From NCBI GenBank assembly GCA_022402525.1, contig JAKRSB010000133.1:44220-108219 (forward strand): a DNA stretch of 64,000 bases, given 5' to 3'. The notes under the pieces are model-generated. The model saw only the letters and a list, made by a program, of their open reading frames with translations. It did not search any database and was not told where the DNA came from. This DNA is from Thermosynechococcaceae cyanobacterium MS004 (GTDB lineage Bacteria > Cyanobacteriota > Cyanobacteriia > Thermosynechococcales > Thermosynechococcaceae). A program made the position numbers and the translations under genes. Below, piece by piece: positions 55,448 through 64,000 of the stretch (positions are counted from its first letter, which is position 1; each line of letters starts with the position of its first letter).

Positions 55448-56626
55448 ATGCCCCGTAGCGTTAAGGTTCTTTCTGGGCTTGTCGCTGGATCTGCCCTACC
55501 TGCTCCATTGATACCCCTAACAGATTGCTCACCAGACCGCTGGCGGGAGTTGCCTGTGGCAAGACTGCGGCGATCGCTCCTGGACTGGTACGCCCATCAT
55601 GGACGAGAGCTGCCTTGGCGACGGACTGAAGACCTGTATGCAATCTGGGTTTCTGAAATCATGCTTCAGCAAACCCAGGTGAAGACTGTCATCCCTTACT
55701 ATGAGCGCTGGCTTCAAGCCTTTCCTGCGGTGGGCCAACTCGCTCAAGCTAACCAGCAAACGGTCTTAATGAACTGGCAGGGGCTGGGCTATTATGCAAG
55801 GGCGCGTAACCTACACCGGGCAGCCCAGAGCATCATCGCGGACTATGGCGGACAGTTTCCTGAGCAAATGGCTGATGTCCTGAAGCTTCCTGGTATTGGC
55901 CGAACCACTGCTGGGGGCATTTTAAGCGCTGCGCTCAATCAGCCCTATCCGATCCTAGACGGAAACGTTAAGCGAGTCTTGGCGCGCCTCATTGGGCTAT
56001 CGGTTCCCCCTAATCATGCCCTATCCTGGCTATGGGAGGGTTCAGAAACCCTACTGGACGCCACCCATCCCAGAGCCTTCAACCAGGCTTTAATGGATCT
56101 AGGCGCAACGGTTTGTACCCCCAAGCAGCCCCAGTGCGATCGCTGTCCTTGGGCCACATTCTGTCAAGCCCACCAGCTCAACCTACAGTCAGTATTGCCC
56201 ATGTCTGAAACCCGTCAGCCCCTGCCACACAAACGCATTGGCGTTGCTGTAATTTGGAATAGCCACGGCCAAATTTTGATTGATAAACGGCCTCAGAGTG
56301 GGCTTTTAGGGGGGCTATGGGAATTCCCAGGGGGTAAAGTCGAACCCAATGAAACCATCCCGGAATGTATCGCCCGTGAGATTCAAGAAGAGCTTGGCAT
56401 TCAGGTTGAGGTGGGGGAGCACCTGATTACCCTAGACCACGCCTACACCCACTTCAAAGTGACCCTCTCTGTCCACCACTGTCGCCATCTCTCCGGAGAG
56501 CCCCAGCCCATTGAGTGTGACGAGGTGAAATGGGTTTCCTTGGGCGACCTAGATCAGTACCCTTTTCCCACGGCAAACCATAAAATTATTGCGGCACTAC
56601 AGTCCGGCGAGAGGCCCTTTCGCTAG
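55448..56626 (+). CDS. mutY: A/G-specific adenine glycosylase MutY
   Basis: A 392-residue MutY that removes adenine opposite 8-oxoguanine. Helix-hairpin-helix LKLPGIGRTTAGG, catalytic Asp in PILDGNVKRVLARL, and the [4Fe-4S] cysteines in CTPKQPQCDRCPWATFC are seen. The C-terminal NUDIX-like domain (from residue 265) carries a Nudix box, GGKVEPNETIPECIAREI then EELG, that looks complete. The first 30 residues are variable. recR follows 33 bp later. Confidence 0.95.
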   Translation: MPRSVKVLSGLVAGSALPAPLIPLTDCSPDRWRELPVARLRRSLLDWYAHHGRELPWRRTEDLYAIWVSEIMLQQTQVKTVIPYYERWLQAFPAVGQLAQANQQTVLMNWQGLGYYARARNLHRAAQSIIADYGGQFPEQMADVLKLPGIGRTTAGGILSAALNQPYPILDGNVKRVLARLIGLSVPPNHALSWLWEGSETLLDATHPRAFNQALMDLGATVCTPKQPQCDRCPWATFCQAHQLNLQSVLPMSETRQPLPHKRIGVAVIWNSHGQILIDKRPQSGLLGGLWEFPGGKVEPNETIPECIAREIQEELGIQVEVGEHLITLDHAYTHFKVTLSVHHCRHLSGEPQPIECDEVKWVSLGDLDQYPFPTANHKIIAALQSGERPFR

Positions 56627-56659
56627 CGATCGCGTCCCCATTCCTAGGACCCAATTAAC

Positions 56660-57262
56660 TTGAGCACCGTATACACTCGTCCCCTCGCCCGCCTTGTAGA
56701 GCAACTCCAGAAACTACCGGGGGTTGGCCCCAAAACAGCCCAGCGTCTTGCGCTACATATTCTTAAGCGCCCAGAATCTGAGGTGCAGGCCTTAGCCCAT
56801 GCGCTTCTGGACGCGAAGCAGCAGGTTGGACAATGCTCGATCTGCTTTCACCTAGCGGCAGAACCCACCTGTGAAATTTGCCGCGCCCCCAATCGAGACG
56901 AAGCCACCCTTTGCGTGGTTGCTGATTCTCGCGACGTCATCGCCCTGGAAAAGACGCGAGAATATCGCGGTAAGTATCACGTCTTGGGTGGGCTGATTTC
57001 CCCCATGGACGGGATTGGCCCAGATCAGCTCACCCTTCAGGCTCTGATTCGTCGTGCCAGTCAGCCAGCCATTCAAGAAATTATTCTGGCCATTAACCCC
57101 AGCATTGAGGGTGAAACAACCACCCTCTACATTGGTCAGCTCCTTAAACCCTTTACTCGCGTGACGCGCATTGCCTTTGGCCTGCCGATGGGCGGAGACT
57201 TAGAGTATGCCGATGAAGTAACCCTCGCCCGTGCCCTTGAGGGTCGGCGCGAATTAGACTAG
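56660..57262 (+). CDS. recR: Recombination mediator RecR
   Basis: A 200-residue RecR acting with RecF/RecO in gap repair. Helix-hairpin-helix [13 protein letters not shown], the zinc finger [16 protein letters not shown], and the Toprim domain ([15 protein letters not shown]..., [14 protein letters not shown]) are present. Starts with TTG. Downstream, CTAGCGCCCATTCAGG is duplicated. Confidence 0.95.
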   Translation: MSTVYTRPLARLVEQLQKLPGVGPKTAQRLALHILKRPESEVQALAHALLDAKQQVGQCSICFHLAAEPTCEICRAPNRDEATLCVVADSRDVIALEKTREYRGKYHVLGGLISPMDGIGPDQLTLQALIRRASQPAIQEIILAINPSIEGETTTLYIGQLLKPFTRVTRIAFGLPMGGDLEYADEVTLARALEGRRELD

Positions 57263-57290
57263 CGCCCATTCAGGCTAGCGCCCATTCAGA
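57259..57290. repeat. 16-bp tandem duplication
   Basis: CTAGCGCCCATTCAGG / CTAGCGCCCATTCAGA, period 16, spanning the recR stop codon. Confidence 0.9.
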
Positions 57291-57296
57291 CATAAC

Positions 57297-57839
57297 CTAA
57301 AGCTTTTGTTTCACAAACGCCACAAGCTGGCCGATCGCGCGCTTGAGTGCCGCAGTTTCTTCTTCCAGTTTGTTGACCCTTTCGCGGAGAATGGCAACCT
57401 CGTCAGAGCTAGCTCCGCCAGACTGCGTAAGTTTAGAGGTGTCTGTGGTCTTCACGCGAGGCAGTTTCGACTTGGAAATTGCGCTGCGAATTGCCCCCTG
57501 AAGCTGATGCTTTTCAAAGGGTTTTTCAATGAATTCAAAAAATTCAAAGGGCTCCGTGAGCTTGTCAGTGACTTCTTCTTTGCGACCTGACATGATCACG
57601 AGGGGGATGCTTTTCAGCTCATCCTCTTGCTGAAGCTCCTGAAACACTTCCCATCCGCTGAGGCGAGGCAGCAGAAAGTCGAGCATAATTAGATTAGGAA
57701 GCTCTTGACGAATGAGGTTAATTCCTTCTAGCCCGTCCTTGGCTTCCAAAACCTCAAAGTCTCCCTCAGGGAGCATATCTCGGACTCGCATCCGGATTAC
57801 TTTGCTGTCGTCAATTACGAGGATTTTGTGACCAGCCAC
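57297..57839 (-). CDS. CheY-like response regulator with coiled-coil tail
   Basis: A 180-residue regulator: receiver domain (residues 4-122) with D10, D11 and phospho-acceptor D54 in MLDFLLP, the conserved Ser in VIMSGRKEE and Lys in FIEKPFEK. A linker and a C-terminal coiled coil (VAILRERVNKLEEETAALKRAIG, ~145-175) follow, with no DNA-binding output domain. It probably works by protein-protein contact. No kinase gene is adjacent; lipA lies divergently. Confidence 0.9.
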   Translation of the reverse strand: MAGHKILVIDDSKVIRMRVRDMLPEGDFEVLEAKDGLEGINLIRQELPNLIMLDFLLPRLSGWEVFQELQQEDELKSIPLVIMSGRKEEVTDKLTEPFEFFEFIEKPFEKHQLQGAIRSAISKSKLPRVKTTDTSKLTQSGGASSDEVAILRERVNKLEEETAALKRAIGQLVAFVKQKL

Positions 57840-58137
57840 GCCTATCTCCTACGATCGCTGAAGGATAACGGTAAAGTATATCAGTCTTGTTTTCACGGGA
57901 CTGCACAATTAGAATTCTAATCGAACAGACGCATTTACAAAGATTTTGTTTGGGTTCCTTTAAAGTTTTCCCAAAAAAAGTGATTAGCTTACATTTGGCC
58001 AGTAAGGGCCATCTTAATGGTGAATTAAAACGCTGTAAACCTTGACTAGTAAAAGGGTTTACGTCAAGGGCGAGGCTCAAGTTACGATATCAGAGCCAGC
58101 TTCAATCTCTATCTAAATCTCAATTCAAACCTAAATC

Positions 58138-59028
58138 ATGCCTGCTGAGATGAGCGCTCAATCTACCCCTTCTCTACCCGTCCCTAGGGAGCGCCTGCCA
58201 GAATGGCTCCGGCGACCCATTGGAACGGCCAGCCAGCTTTCAACGGTGCAGCAAATTGTCAAGCGCCACGGGATTCATACTATCTGTGAAGAAGGCCGCT
58301 GCCCCAATCGTGGAGAGTGCTACGCCCAGCAGACCGCGACTTTTTTGCTCATGGGCCCAGTCTGTACCCGTGCCTGTGCCTTTTGTCAGGTCGATAAGGG
58401 TCACGCGCCGATGCCGCTAGATCCAGAGGAGCCGCAGAAGGTTGCGGAGTCGGTGCAGCTTCTGGGACTAAAGTATGTGGTGCTGACTTCGGTTGCGCGG
58501 GATGACCTTGGCGATCAGGGGGCAGGATGGTTTGCCAAGACGATTCAGGCGGTGCGATCGCGGAATCCAGAGGTTCAGGTGGAGGTGCTAACGCCAGATT
58601 TTCGGGGTGAGGTGAGCTGTATCCAGGCGGTACTGGACGCAGATCCGGTGTGCTTTAACCACAATTTAGAGACGGTACGGCGGCTCCAGGGGCCGGTGCG
58701 GCGCGGCGCAAACTATGAGCGATCGCTGGGGGTACTTGCGACGGCGAAACGGCTGCGGCCTGATATTGCCACCAAGTCTGGCCTAATGCTAGGGCTGGGA
58801 GAAACGGAGGCGGAGATTCTAGAAACCCTGGCAGACCTGCGCAATGTGGGGTGCGATCGCCTCACCTTAGGGCAATATATGAGGCCGTCCCTCGCCCATT
58901 TGCCTATCCAAAAATACTGGCATCCAGATGAATTTGAGCATCTGGGGGAGACTGCCAAATCCCTAGGCTTTAGCCATGTCCGTTCAGGGCCCTTGGTGCG
59001 CAGTTCTTACCATGCAGGTGACGCCTAG
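58138..59028 (+). CDS. lipA: Lipoyl synthase
   Basis: A 296-residue radical-SAM LipA. Auxiliary cluster cysteines in [12 protein letters not shown], the radical SAM motif CTRACAFCQ, and the C-terminal RSSY box are present. It inserts two sulfurs into octanoyl lipoyl domains. The N-terminus (about 25 residues) is variable. Confidence 0.95.
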   Translation: MPAEMSAQSTPSLPVPRERLPEWLRRPIGTASQLSTVQQIVKRHGIHTICEEGRCPNRGECYAQQTATFLLMGPVCTRACAFCQVDKGHAPMPLDPEEPQKVAESVQLLGLKYVVLTSVARDDLGDQGAGWFAKTIQAVRSRNPEVQVEVLTPDFRGEVSCIQAVLDADPVCFNHNLETVRRLQGPVRRGANYERSLGVLATAKRLRPDIATKSGLMLGLGETEAEILETLADLRNVGCDRLTLGQYMRPSLAHLPIQKYWHPDEFEHLGETAKSLGFSHVRSGPLVRSSYHAGDA

Positions 59029-59100
59029 CCCAAGGCTTCAGCATGATCGCTCAGGTCATGAACTTCAAGCCATGAACCCTGAAGGCCGTGCCACAATACA

Positions 59101-59128
59101 AGCAAGTCTTGTCGAGCAAGTCTTGTCG
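59101..59128. repeat. 14-bp tandem duplication
   Basis: AGCAAGTCTTGTCG twice, exact, between lipA and the histidine kinase gene. Confidence 0.9.
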
Positions 59129-59314
59129 CCGAAAGGATAAAACACGCCAGGCTGAATCCTCTGAACTAGACTCACGCGATCATCTAGAGCCTTACGGCAG
59201 GAACCCACTCAAGGCAACCAATGCTTCAGAACAGGCGATCGCATTCCCCAAAAAGTTTATTCTAGACCCATTTCAGACCCATTTCAGACTCATTTCCCTA
59301 GGTTAGAACGTCCC

Positions 59315-61240
59315 TTGAGTGACCTTTTCAAAAACGCTGGAACCCTGATTGTCCGCTGGTGGGCCGAGTTCAACATCCAGACTCGGCTGATGGCCGCAGC
59401 CACGCTGATGGTGTCGCTAATCATGAGTGCGCTGACTTTTTGGGCAGTCAATAGCATCCAGCAGGACGCTCGCCTTCAGGATACTCGTTTTGGGCAAGAC
59501 CTGGGCCTGCTCCTTGCCGCCAATGTCGCGCCCCTTGTTTCAGAGAAAAAATACGACGAAGTTGCAGAATTCTCGCGGACATTCTATAGTCGCACCGCCA
59601 GCATTCGCTACATGCTCTATGCCGACCAAAACGGCGCAATTTACTACGGCATCCCATTTTCTGAATCTCAGGCCAACAGCTCCCTCACCCTCAAGCGCCA
59701 GATTCGCCTCCCCGAAAGCTATAGCCCACAGTCCGGTTCGCTCATGGTGCGGCAGCACCGCACCCCAGATGGCGAGGTTGCCGATATTTTTGTGCCGCTG
59801 ATTCAAGACGACCAGTACCTAGGCGTCATGGCCCTAGGCATCAACCCCAACCCCACCGTCGTCACCTCCTCCAGCCTGACTCGTGACGTGACCATTGCCG
59901 TATTTATTGCCATTTGGGTCATGGTGATTTTGGGAGCCGTCTTCAACGCCCTCACCATCACTAAACCCATTAAAGAACTGGTGGTGGGTGTTACCAATAT
60001 TGCCTCCGGCGACTTTAAGCAGCGCGTTGACCTGCCCTTTGGAGGCGAACTTGGAGAGCTCATCAATAGCTTTAACAACATGGCCGAGCGCCTAGAGCGC
60101 TACGACGAGCAGAACATTGAAGAGCTAACCTCCGAAAAGGCCAAGCTTGAAACCCTAGTCTCCACCATTGTGGATGGAGCCATGCTGCTGGATACGGACA
60201 TGCATGTCATTCTGGCCAACCCGACCTCTCGACGGCTGTTTGGGTGGGAAGGACAGGATATTTTGGGGGAAAACATTTTATTCCTGCTGCCTGATGGAGT
60301 ACGGACAGAGCTGACCCGTCCGCTTTATCAGGCCACCCACGGCGAAGCGGCTGTCGGTGAATTTCGGATTCATATCAAGGAGCCCTCCCCACGCACCGTG
60401 CGCATTGTGCTGGCCTCTGTCTTTGACTCTTCCCGCGAAAAGCCCAAGGGGGTTGCCATTACGGTTCAGGATATTACCCGCGAAGTGGAGCTAAACGAGG
60501 CTAAAAGTCAGTTTATTAGCAATGTATCCCACGAACTCAGAACCCCGCTTTTCAACATTAAATCGTTTATTGAAACACTCCATGAGTATGGAGACAGCCT
60601 CAGTGAAGAAGATCGTCTGGAGTTTCTAGACACCGCCAACCGCGAAACCGACCGCCTGACACGGCTGGTCAATGACGTGCTGGATCTGTCACGCCTAGAG
60701 TCTGGCAAGCCCTACCGATTTGAGGTGGTGGATTTAGCACAGCCCGTAGAGCAAACCCTACGCACCTATCAGCTCAATGCAAAAGATAAAGGCATTCAGC
60801 TTCTGCAAGATTTAGAGTCTGGCCTGCCGCCGATTTGGGGCAACTACGATCTGCTCCTTCAGGTCTTTATGAACCTTGTGGGGAATGCCCTCAAGTTTAC
60901 GATGGAGGGGGGGCAGGTTTGCCTGCGTGCCTATCGAGTTCCGCCAGAACATGGAGAACAAAAGCAGGCCATTCGGGTTGAAATTTCGGATACCGGCATT
61001 GGGATTGCGCCAGAAGATCAGGCGGCAGTTTTTGAACGATTTTTTCGCGTTGAAAATCGAGTGCATACCCTGGAAGGCACAGGGCTAGGCTTGTCAATTG
61101 TGCGCAATATTATGGACAAGCATCACGCCCAAATTCACCTGGTTAGCGAAGTTGGAGTGGGCACAACTTTCTGGTTTGACCTAGATGTGTATCAACCTGC
61201 GCAGAAACCCTCCGTGAAGCCTGAAGCAAGCTCACTGTAA
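59315..61240 (+). CDS. nblS: Sensor histidine kinase NblS (Hik33/DspA)
   Basis: A 641-residue membrane histidine kinase with two membrane spans (about residues 25-47 and 193-215) enclosing an extracytoplasmic sensor domain. HAMP (about 215-265), PAS (about 275-390), HisKA with H406 in VSHELRTPLFNIKSF, and HATPase with NALKFT, DTGIGIAPED and GTGLGLSI follow. This layout and N-terminus (RWWAEFNIQTRLMA) mark the conserved cyanobacterial NblS, which controls phycobilisome, high-light, cold and osmotic responses. Starts with TTG; a later start would lose conserved sequence. Confidence 0.9.
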   Translation: MSDLFKNAGTLIVRWWAEFNIQTRLMAAATLMVSLIMSALTFWAVNSIQQDARLQDTRFGQDLGLLLAANVAPLVSEKKYDEVAEFSRTFYSRTASIRYMLYADQNGAIYYGIPFSESQANSSLTLKRQIRLPESYSPQSGSLMVRQHRTPDGEVADIFVPLIQDDQYLGVMALGINPNPTVVTSSSLTRDVTIAVFIAIWVMVILGAVFNALTITKPIKELVVGVTNIASGDFKQRVDLPFGGELGELINSFNNMAERLERYDEQNIEELTSEKAKLETLVSTIVDGAMLLDTDMHVILANPTSRRLFGWEGQDILGENILFLLPDGVRTELTRPLYQATHGEAAVGEFRIHIKEPSPRTVRIVLASVFDSSREKPKGVAITVQDITREVELNEAKSQFISNVSHELRTPLFNIKSFIETLHEYGDSLSEEDRLEFLDTANRETDRLTRLVNDVLDLSRLESGKPYRFEVVDLAQPVEQTLRTYQLNAKDKGIQLLQDLESGLPPIWGNYDLLLQVFMNLVGNALKFTMEGGQVCLRAYRVPPEHGEQKQAIRVEISDTGIGIAPEDQAAVFERFFRVENRVHTLEGTGLGLSIVRNIMDKHHAQIHLVSEVGVGTTFWFDLDVYQPAQKPSVKPEASSL

Positions 61241-61427
61241 CCGTTTGTATTGATTCAGTCCGCTGCGATGCAGTGTAAGTGCCGCAAGAAACAGGCTTGA
61301 AGTAGTGGCTTGCGGCAATATAGATATATCAACACATAGAGACTTAAATATAACTAAAGGAAGTTTGTTTGGGTTTAGGACAAGCGTATTGTTGAAATAG
61401 TAAAGATTTTAATTTGAGGTTTTTTAC

Positions 61428-62024
61428 ATGAAGTTATTAATGGGTATTACTCTGGCTGTTGCCGTTACTTTGGGGGCAGCCTCTCAGACTTTGGCAGAAA
61501 CAATTTACAGCGTTGTCCCAGGCGGTAAGCAGCTTTCCGGACAGGTTTCATCGGTGGATGGCTCAACGGTGACGCTGAAAACAACTGCGGGAGACACCCA
61601 GAGCTATAAGGTAGACCGCAACCTGATCTCTAAGCTGAAGCTGGAAAATGGCTCTAATATCGTGATCGATGGGACCCGTCTGCGGACAGGTCAGGTTAAA
61701 AGCCTAGATGCCTATACTGCAGAGGTTGTGCTAGATCAGGGGGATGAGCTAAAAACCTACATTCTCACCCGTGAGGCAAGACGATATCTGACCGTGGGCG
61801 ATCGCGTGGTGGTTACCCCTGACCTGAAGCTGGTGAGGTCTGACCTGTATAAGCTGACGGCAAACGATCTCAGGCTTCAGTCGGTGATGGTGGCCAGCAG
61901 CGCTCAGACGGGAAGCGTCAGCACTGAGAGCAGCCGCACCGTGATTAGCCAGCCGGTTGTGAGAGAGCCAGCCATTGGCGGGCCCGCTGTAGAAGTGACG
62001 GCTCCTGTTCCGGGACTGTGGTAG
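61428..62024 (+). CDS. Secreted beta-rich protein
   Basis: A 198-residue protein with a clear signal peptide (residues 1-23, ending LAE). The mature part is beta-rich, with two similar halves (SGQVSSVDGSTVTLKT and TGQVKSLDAYTAEVVL), suggesting a duplicated OB- or SH3-like unit. No family recognised. Followed by a strong terminator, so it is probably its own transcript. Confidence 0.7.
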   Translation: MKLLMGITLAVAVTLGAASQTLAETIYSVVPGGKQLSGQVSSVDGSTVTLKTTAGDTQSYKVDRNLISKLKLENGSNIVIDGTRLRTGQVKSLDAYTAEVVLDQGDELKTYILTREARRYLTVGDRVVVTPDLKLVRSDLYKLTANDLRLQSVMVASSAQTGSVSTESSRTVISQPVVREPAIGGPAVEVTAPVPGLW

Positions 62025-62046
62025 TTCTGTCAGTCATCCTGTAAGT

Positions 62047-62074
62047 CAGTCGTCTATAAGCAGTCGTCTATAAA
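62047..62074. repeat. 14-bp tandem duplication
   Basis: CAGTCGTCTATAAG / CAGTCGTCTATAAA, period 14. Confidence 0.85.
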
Positions 62075-62126
62075 TAGAAGGCAAGTAGAAGACTGCATTC
62101 AAAGGGCGAAAATGGGGGGCGAGAAT

Positions 62127-62174
62127 GGGGGCGAAAATGGGAGGCTTAAGCAACCTCCGGTTTTCGCCCCTTTT
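62127..62174 (+). terminator. Rho-independent terminator (+)
   Basis: GGGGCGAAAA / TTTTCGCCCC (10 bp) with inner GGAGG/CCTCC pairing, followed by TTTTG. Ends the transcript of the secreted protein. Confidence 0.8.
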
Positions 62175-62251
62175 GTCTCAAACTTGCAACGCTGCTGAAC
62201 TTGTAACGCTAACGCTGCTGAATACTATTACGTCATTCCCTGACCCATTTT

Positions 62252-63757
62252 CTATGCTGATAGGCGCGCTAAAGCAGCTTCAGGCATGACCCGTATTTGA
62301 GACGGGGCCAGGAGTGACTCCGCTAATCGACGACGATAGAGATCGCTGAGCTGCACTGCAACGCCAGTCCAGCTAAAGTTTTGCTGAACCCAGGCTGAGG
62401 CTTGCTGCCTGACTTGGGTTGACCACTGCGGGTGGGTGAGGACTTGCTCAATGGCGATCGCAAAAGCGGAAACATCCTGAGGCGGCACTAAGAGTCCTGT
62501 CTCATCAGGCACTACGGTAAACTTTAGCCCGCCGACATCGGAGGCAACCACGGGTGTACCGCAGGCCATCGCTTCGATCGCAACCAGGCCAAAGGGCTCG
62601 TAATGACTTGGAATCGCGCAGACATCTGCGGCGGTATAGTAGTCCGCAAGGCGGTCATGGCCGACCTGTCCGGCAAAGGTTGTTTGGGCAGCAATGCCTA
62701 AGTCGGCAACGAGGGACTCAATCCGCGATCGCTCTGCCCTATCCACACCATCAACCTGAGACCCGCCCACAATAACAAGCCTTAGGGATGGCATGTGGTC
62801 TTCAGGATTCTTTGTCAGCGATGCAAAGGCACGTACCAGGGTTTCAATGCCCTTCCGTGGATCAAAGCGCCCGACATACAGCACAATTTTTTCGCTTGAA
62901 GAAAAGCCGAGCGTCTTTCGGGCTGCGGCCTGGGGAATTAAATGAAAGGTTTCGACATCTGTCCCACAGGGAATCACTTCGATATTGCCCTGCTGGGAGA
63001 TAAGCGATCGCAGGTGCTCTTGCTCTTGGGGGCTAGTGGCAACCACACAGTCCGCCTGCTCCAGTATTTGCCGCTCAACGTCGAGGCGAATGCTGGCAGA
63101 GGCAGGCTTTTGCGAACTTGACCCAAGGGCTTGATACTTAATGGCACCCAGAGAATGGTAGGTATGAATGAGCTGGATATTGCTAACCTGCTTAATTTGT
63201 AGCCCCACCCACCCAGACATCCAGTAATTGGTGTGGATTAAAGGATAGTTGCCGCCATCCTTGGCCTGGAACCTCAAAAATGAGTCCACAAATTCTGGCA
63301 TGTGCTCAAAGAGCCGGTCTCTTGGAATAAATTCGGCTGGCCCTGCATCAAGGCGAATGGTGCGGCAGTGCGGCCCATGCTGCACAATGGCTGCATCTGT
63401 AGGACTGGCTTTACGGGTGAACATATCCACCTGCCAGCCCATTTTTGCCAGGGATTCTCCAACCTGACGCACATAGACATTTTGACCGCCTGCCTCCTCT
63501 CGGCCAATTTCAGCCGCCGGATCTCCATGCTCAGAAATCAGCGCAATGGACTGTCGGCTTGGAATTTTAATTTGAGCTGAGGCAAATCGGCTGGAATGGT
63601 TTTCAGACGGGTCGTTAAAGGAGGGAAGTTGGGCCCCGCCACTTCGGGAAAGGCTGGGACTGGGGGGAATCATTGCTTGAGGCTGGGGGGTACGGGGTGC
63701 CTGTACGCGCATTCGTAACGGACGAGTGGATTGATTACTCGCTGAAGTTGGTTTCAT
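62252..63757 (-). CDS. Family 4 glycosyltransferase
   Basis: A 501-residue GT-B fold retaining glycosyltransferase of family 4. N-terminal GREEAGGQNVYVRQVGESL resembles sucrose-phosphate-synthase and MshA-type enzymes. The donor site has YVGRFDPRKGIETLV and the SHYEPFGLVAIEAMACGTPVV block with the EX7E pair. The first 75 residues are Pro/Ser/Arg rich and variable. Acceptor unknown; sucrose-type, trehalose-type or cell-surface sugars are all possible. Confidence 0.87.
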   Translation of the reverse strand: MKPTSASNQSTRPLRMRVQAPRTPQPQAMIPPSPSLSRSGGAQLPSFNDPSENHSSRFASAQIKIPSRQSIALISEHGDPAAEIGREEAGGQNVYVRQVGESLAKMGWQVDMFTRKASPTDAAIVQHGPHCRTIRLDAGPAEFIPRDRLFEHMPEFVDSFLRFQAKDGGNYPLIHTNYWMSGWVGLQIKQVSNIQLIHTYHSLGAIKYQALGSSSQKPASASIRLDVERQILEQADCVVATSPQEQEHLRSLISQQGNIEVIPCGTDVETFHLIPQAAARKTLGFSSSEKIVLYVGRFDPRKGIETLVRAFASLTKNPEDHMPSLRLVIVGGSQVDGVDRAERSRIESLVADLGIAAQTTFAGQVGHDRLADYYTAADVCAIPSHYEPFGLVAIEAMACGTPVVASDVGGLKFTVVPDETGLLVPPQDVSAFAIAIEQVLTHPQWSTQVRQQASAWVQQNFSWTGVAVQLSDLYRRRLAESLLAPSQIRVMPEAALARLSA

Positions 63758-63779
63758 ACTGCTTTCTCACTCTGCTGCT

Positions 63780-63859
63780 GGGATATCTACATCTGGGATA
63801 TCTACATCTGGGCTCTCTCTCTAGAACATCTCTCTCTAGAACATCTCCCTTTAGAACAT
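63780..63859. repeat. Two adjacent 15-bp tandem repeats
   Basis: GGGATATCTACATCT twice (63780-63809), then CTCTCTCTAGAACAT-type units three times (63815-63859). Both have period 15 although the sequences are unrelated. They lie upstream of the glycosyltransferase start; the ORF across them is only repeat. Confidence 0.92.
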
Positions 63860-63936
63860 CAAACAAAGACATCCATTAAAAAGGGGACGGCTAGATTAGA
63901 GCTGTCCCAATATTGTTCGGATAAGAAGAATCGACT

Positions 63937-63980
63937 TTGCACTCGCCCCCCAAAGTTGGGGGGCTGGGGGGCAAGTGCAA
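63937..63980. repeat. Palindromic hairpin element
   Basis: TTGCACTCGCCCCCCA pairs with TGGGGGGCAAGTGCAA around a loop; a GGGGGGC word is repeated within. Resembles interspersed CCCCCAA/TTGGGGG palindromes found between cyanobacterial genes. Confidence 0.6.
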
Positions 63981-64000
63981 GGATGCTGAGCTTTAACCGA

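Noticed and set aside
63673..63879. 68-codon ORF over the glycosyltransferase start
   Set aside because: Its second half is translated 15-bp repeats (GYLHL, SLSRT) and its first half is antisense to the N-terminus of the glycosyltransferase.

Overview
The window is cyanobacterial chromosome. psbH/psbN, the NblS (Hik33/DspA) kinase, a Ycf51-like protein, cytochrome b6 haem-attachment (CCB) proteins, CruF/CruG carotenoid genes and very frequent GCGATCGC (HIP1) octamers all point the same way. I cannot name the genus; gene content fits a filamentous or Leptolyngbya/Synechococcus-like lineage. Most of the window is ordinary core genome on both strands.

Layout. 0.1-6.5 kb: EI24-family membrane protein, FIST protein, sufU, ycf51-like, then a translationally coupled alcohol dehydrogenase/aminotransferase pair. 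6.6-10.4 kb: the only clearly accessory segment. It starts at tRNA-Val(CAC). A 49-bp copy of the tRNA 3' part lies 2,209 bp downstream and brackets a mini-island of small coiled-coil proteins, a DUF29 protein and a pseudogene, with no integrase. An AT-rich stretch with a Coq4-like protein and a small membrane protein follows. 10.4-22.7 kb: Rieske protein, cruF-cruG, a CofE-like protein, the GNAT-phzF-ruvX-DUF3727-mltG-yqeG run, proB and an SGNH hydrolase. 22.7-36.8 kb: a gene-free 0.6 kb that ends in a + strand terminator, argF, YggT/CCB3, the asd-dapA-rnj block, and divergent tig-clpP-clpX, then a hydrolase, a VOC protein and a DUF1499 protein. 36.8-50.6 kb: pth-tatA, psbH/psbN, a CCB2/4-like factor, rfbC, pyrH-frr, ubiX, a dihaem cytochrome, a ClC-CBS-USP fusion, 8-oxoguanine deaminase, dprA, def and sodA. 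50.8-64 kb: a CruA/CruP-like flavoprotein, a group 2 sigma factor, DUF760, mutY-recR, a response regulator, lipA, nblS, a secreted protein and a GT4 glycosyltransferase.

Functional links. Several genes serve photosynthesis and its protection: psbH, psbN, two CCB factors, myxoxanthophyll-type carotenoid steps, NblS high-light signalling and Mn-superoxide dismutase. Others form amino-acid pathways (asd-dapA, proB, argF) or protein quality control (tig, clpP, clpX, def, frr).

Two patterns stand out. First, the tRNA-anchored 2.2-kb element. Second, dozens of unrelated short tandem duplications, nearly all with a 12-17 bp unit. They occur in most intergenic gaps and also in frame (unit 12 or 15) at protein termini and linkers. 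The ClC protein is also unusual because its gating glutamate is glutamine.
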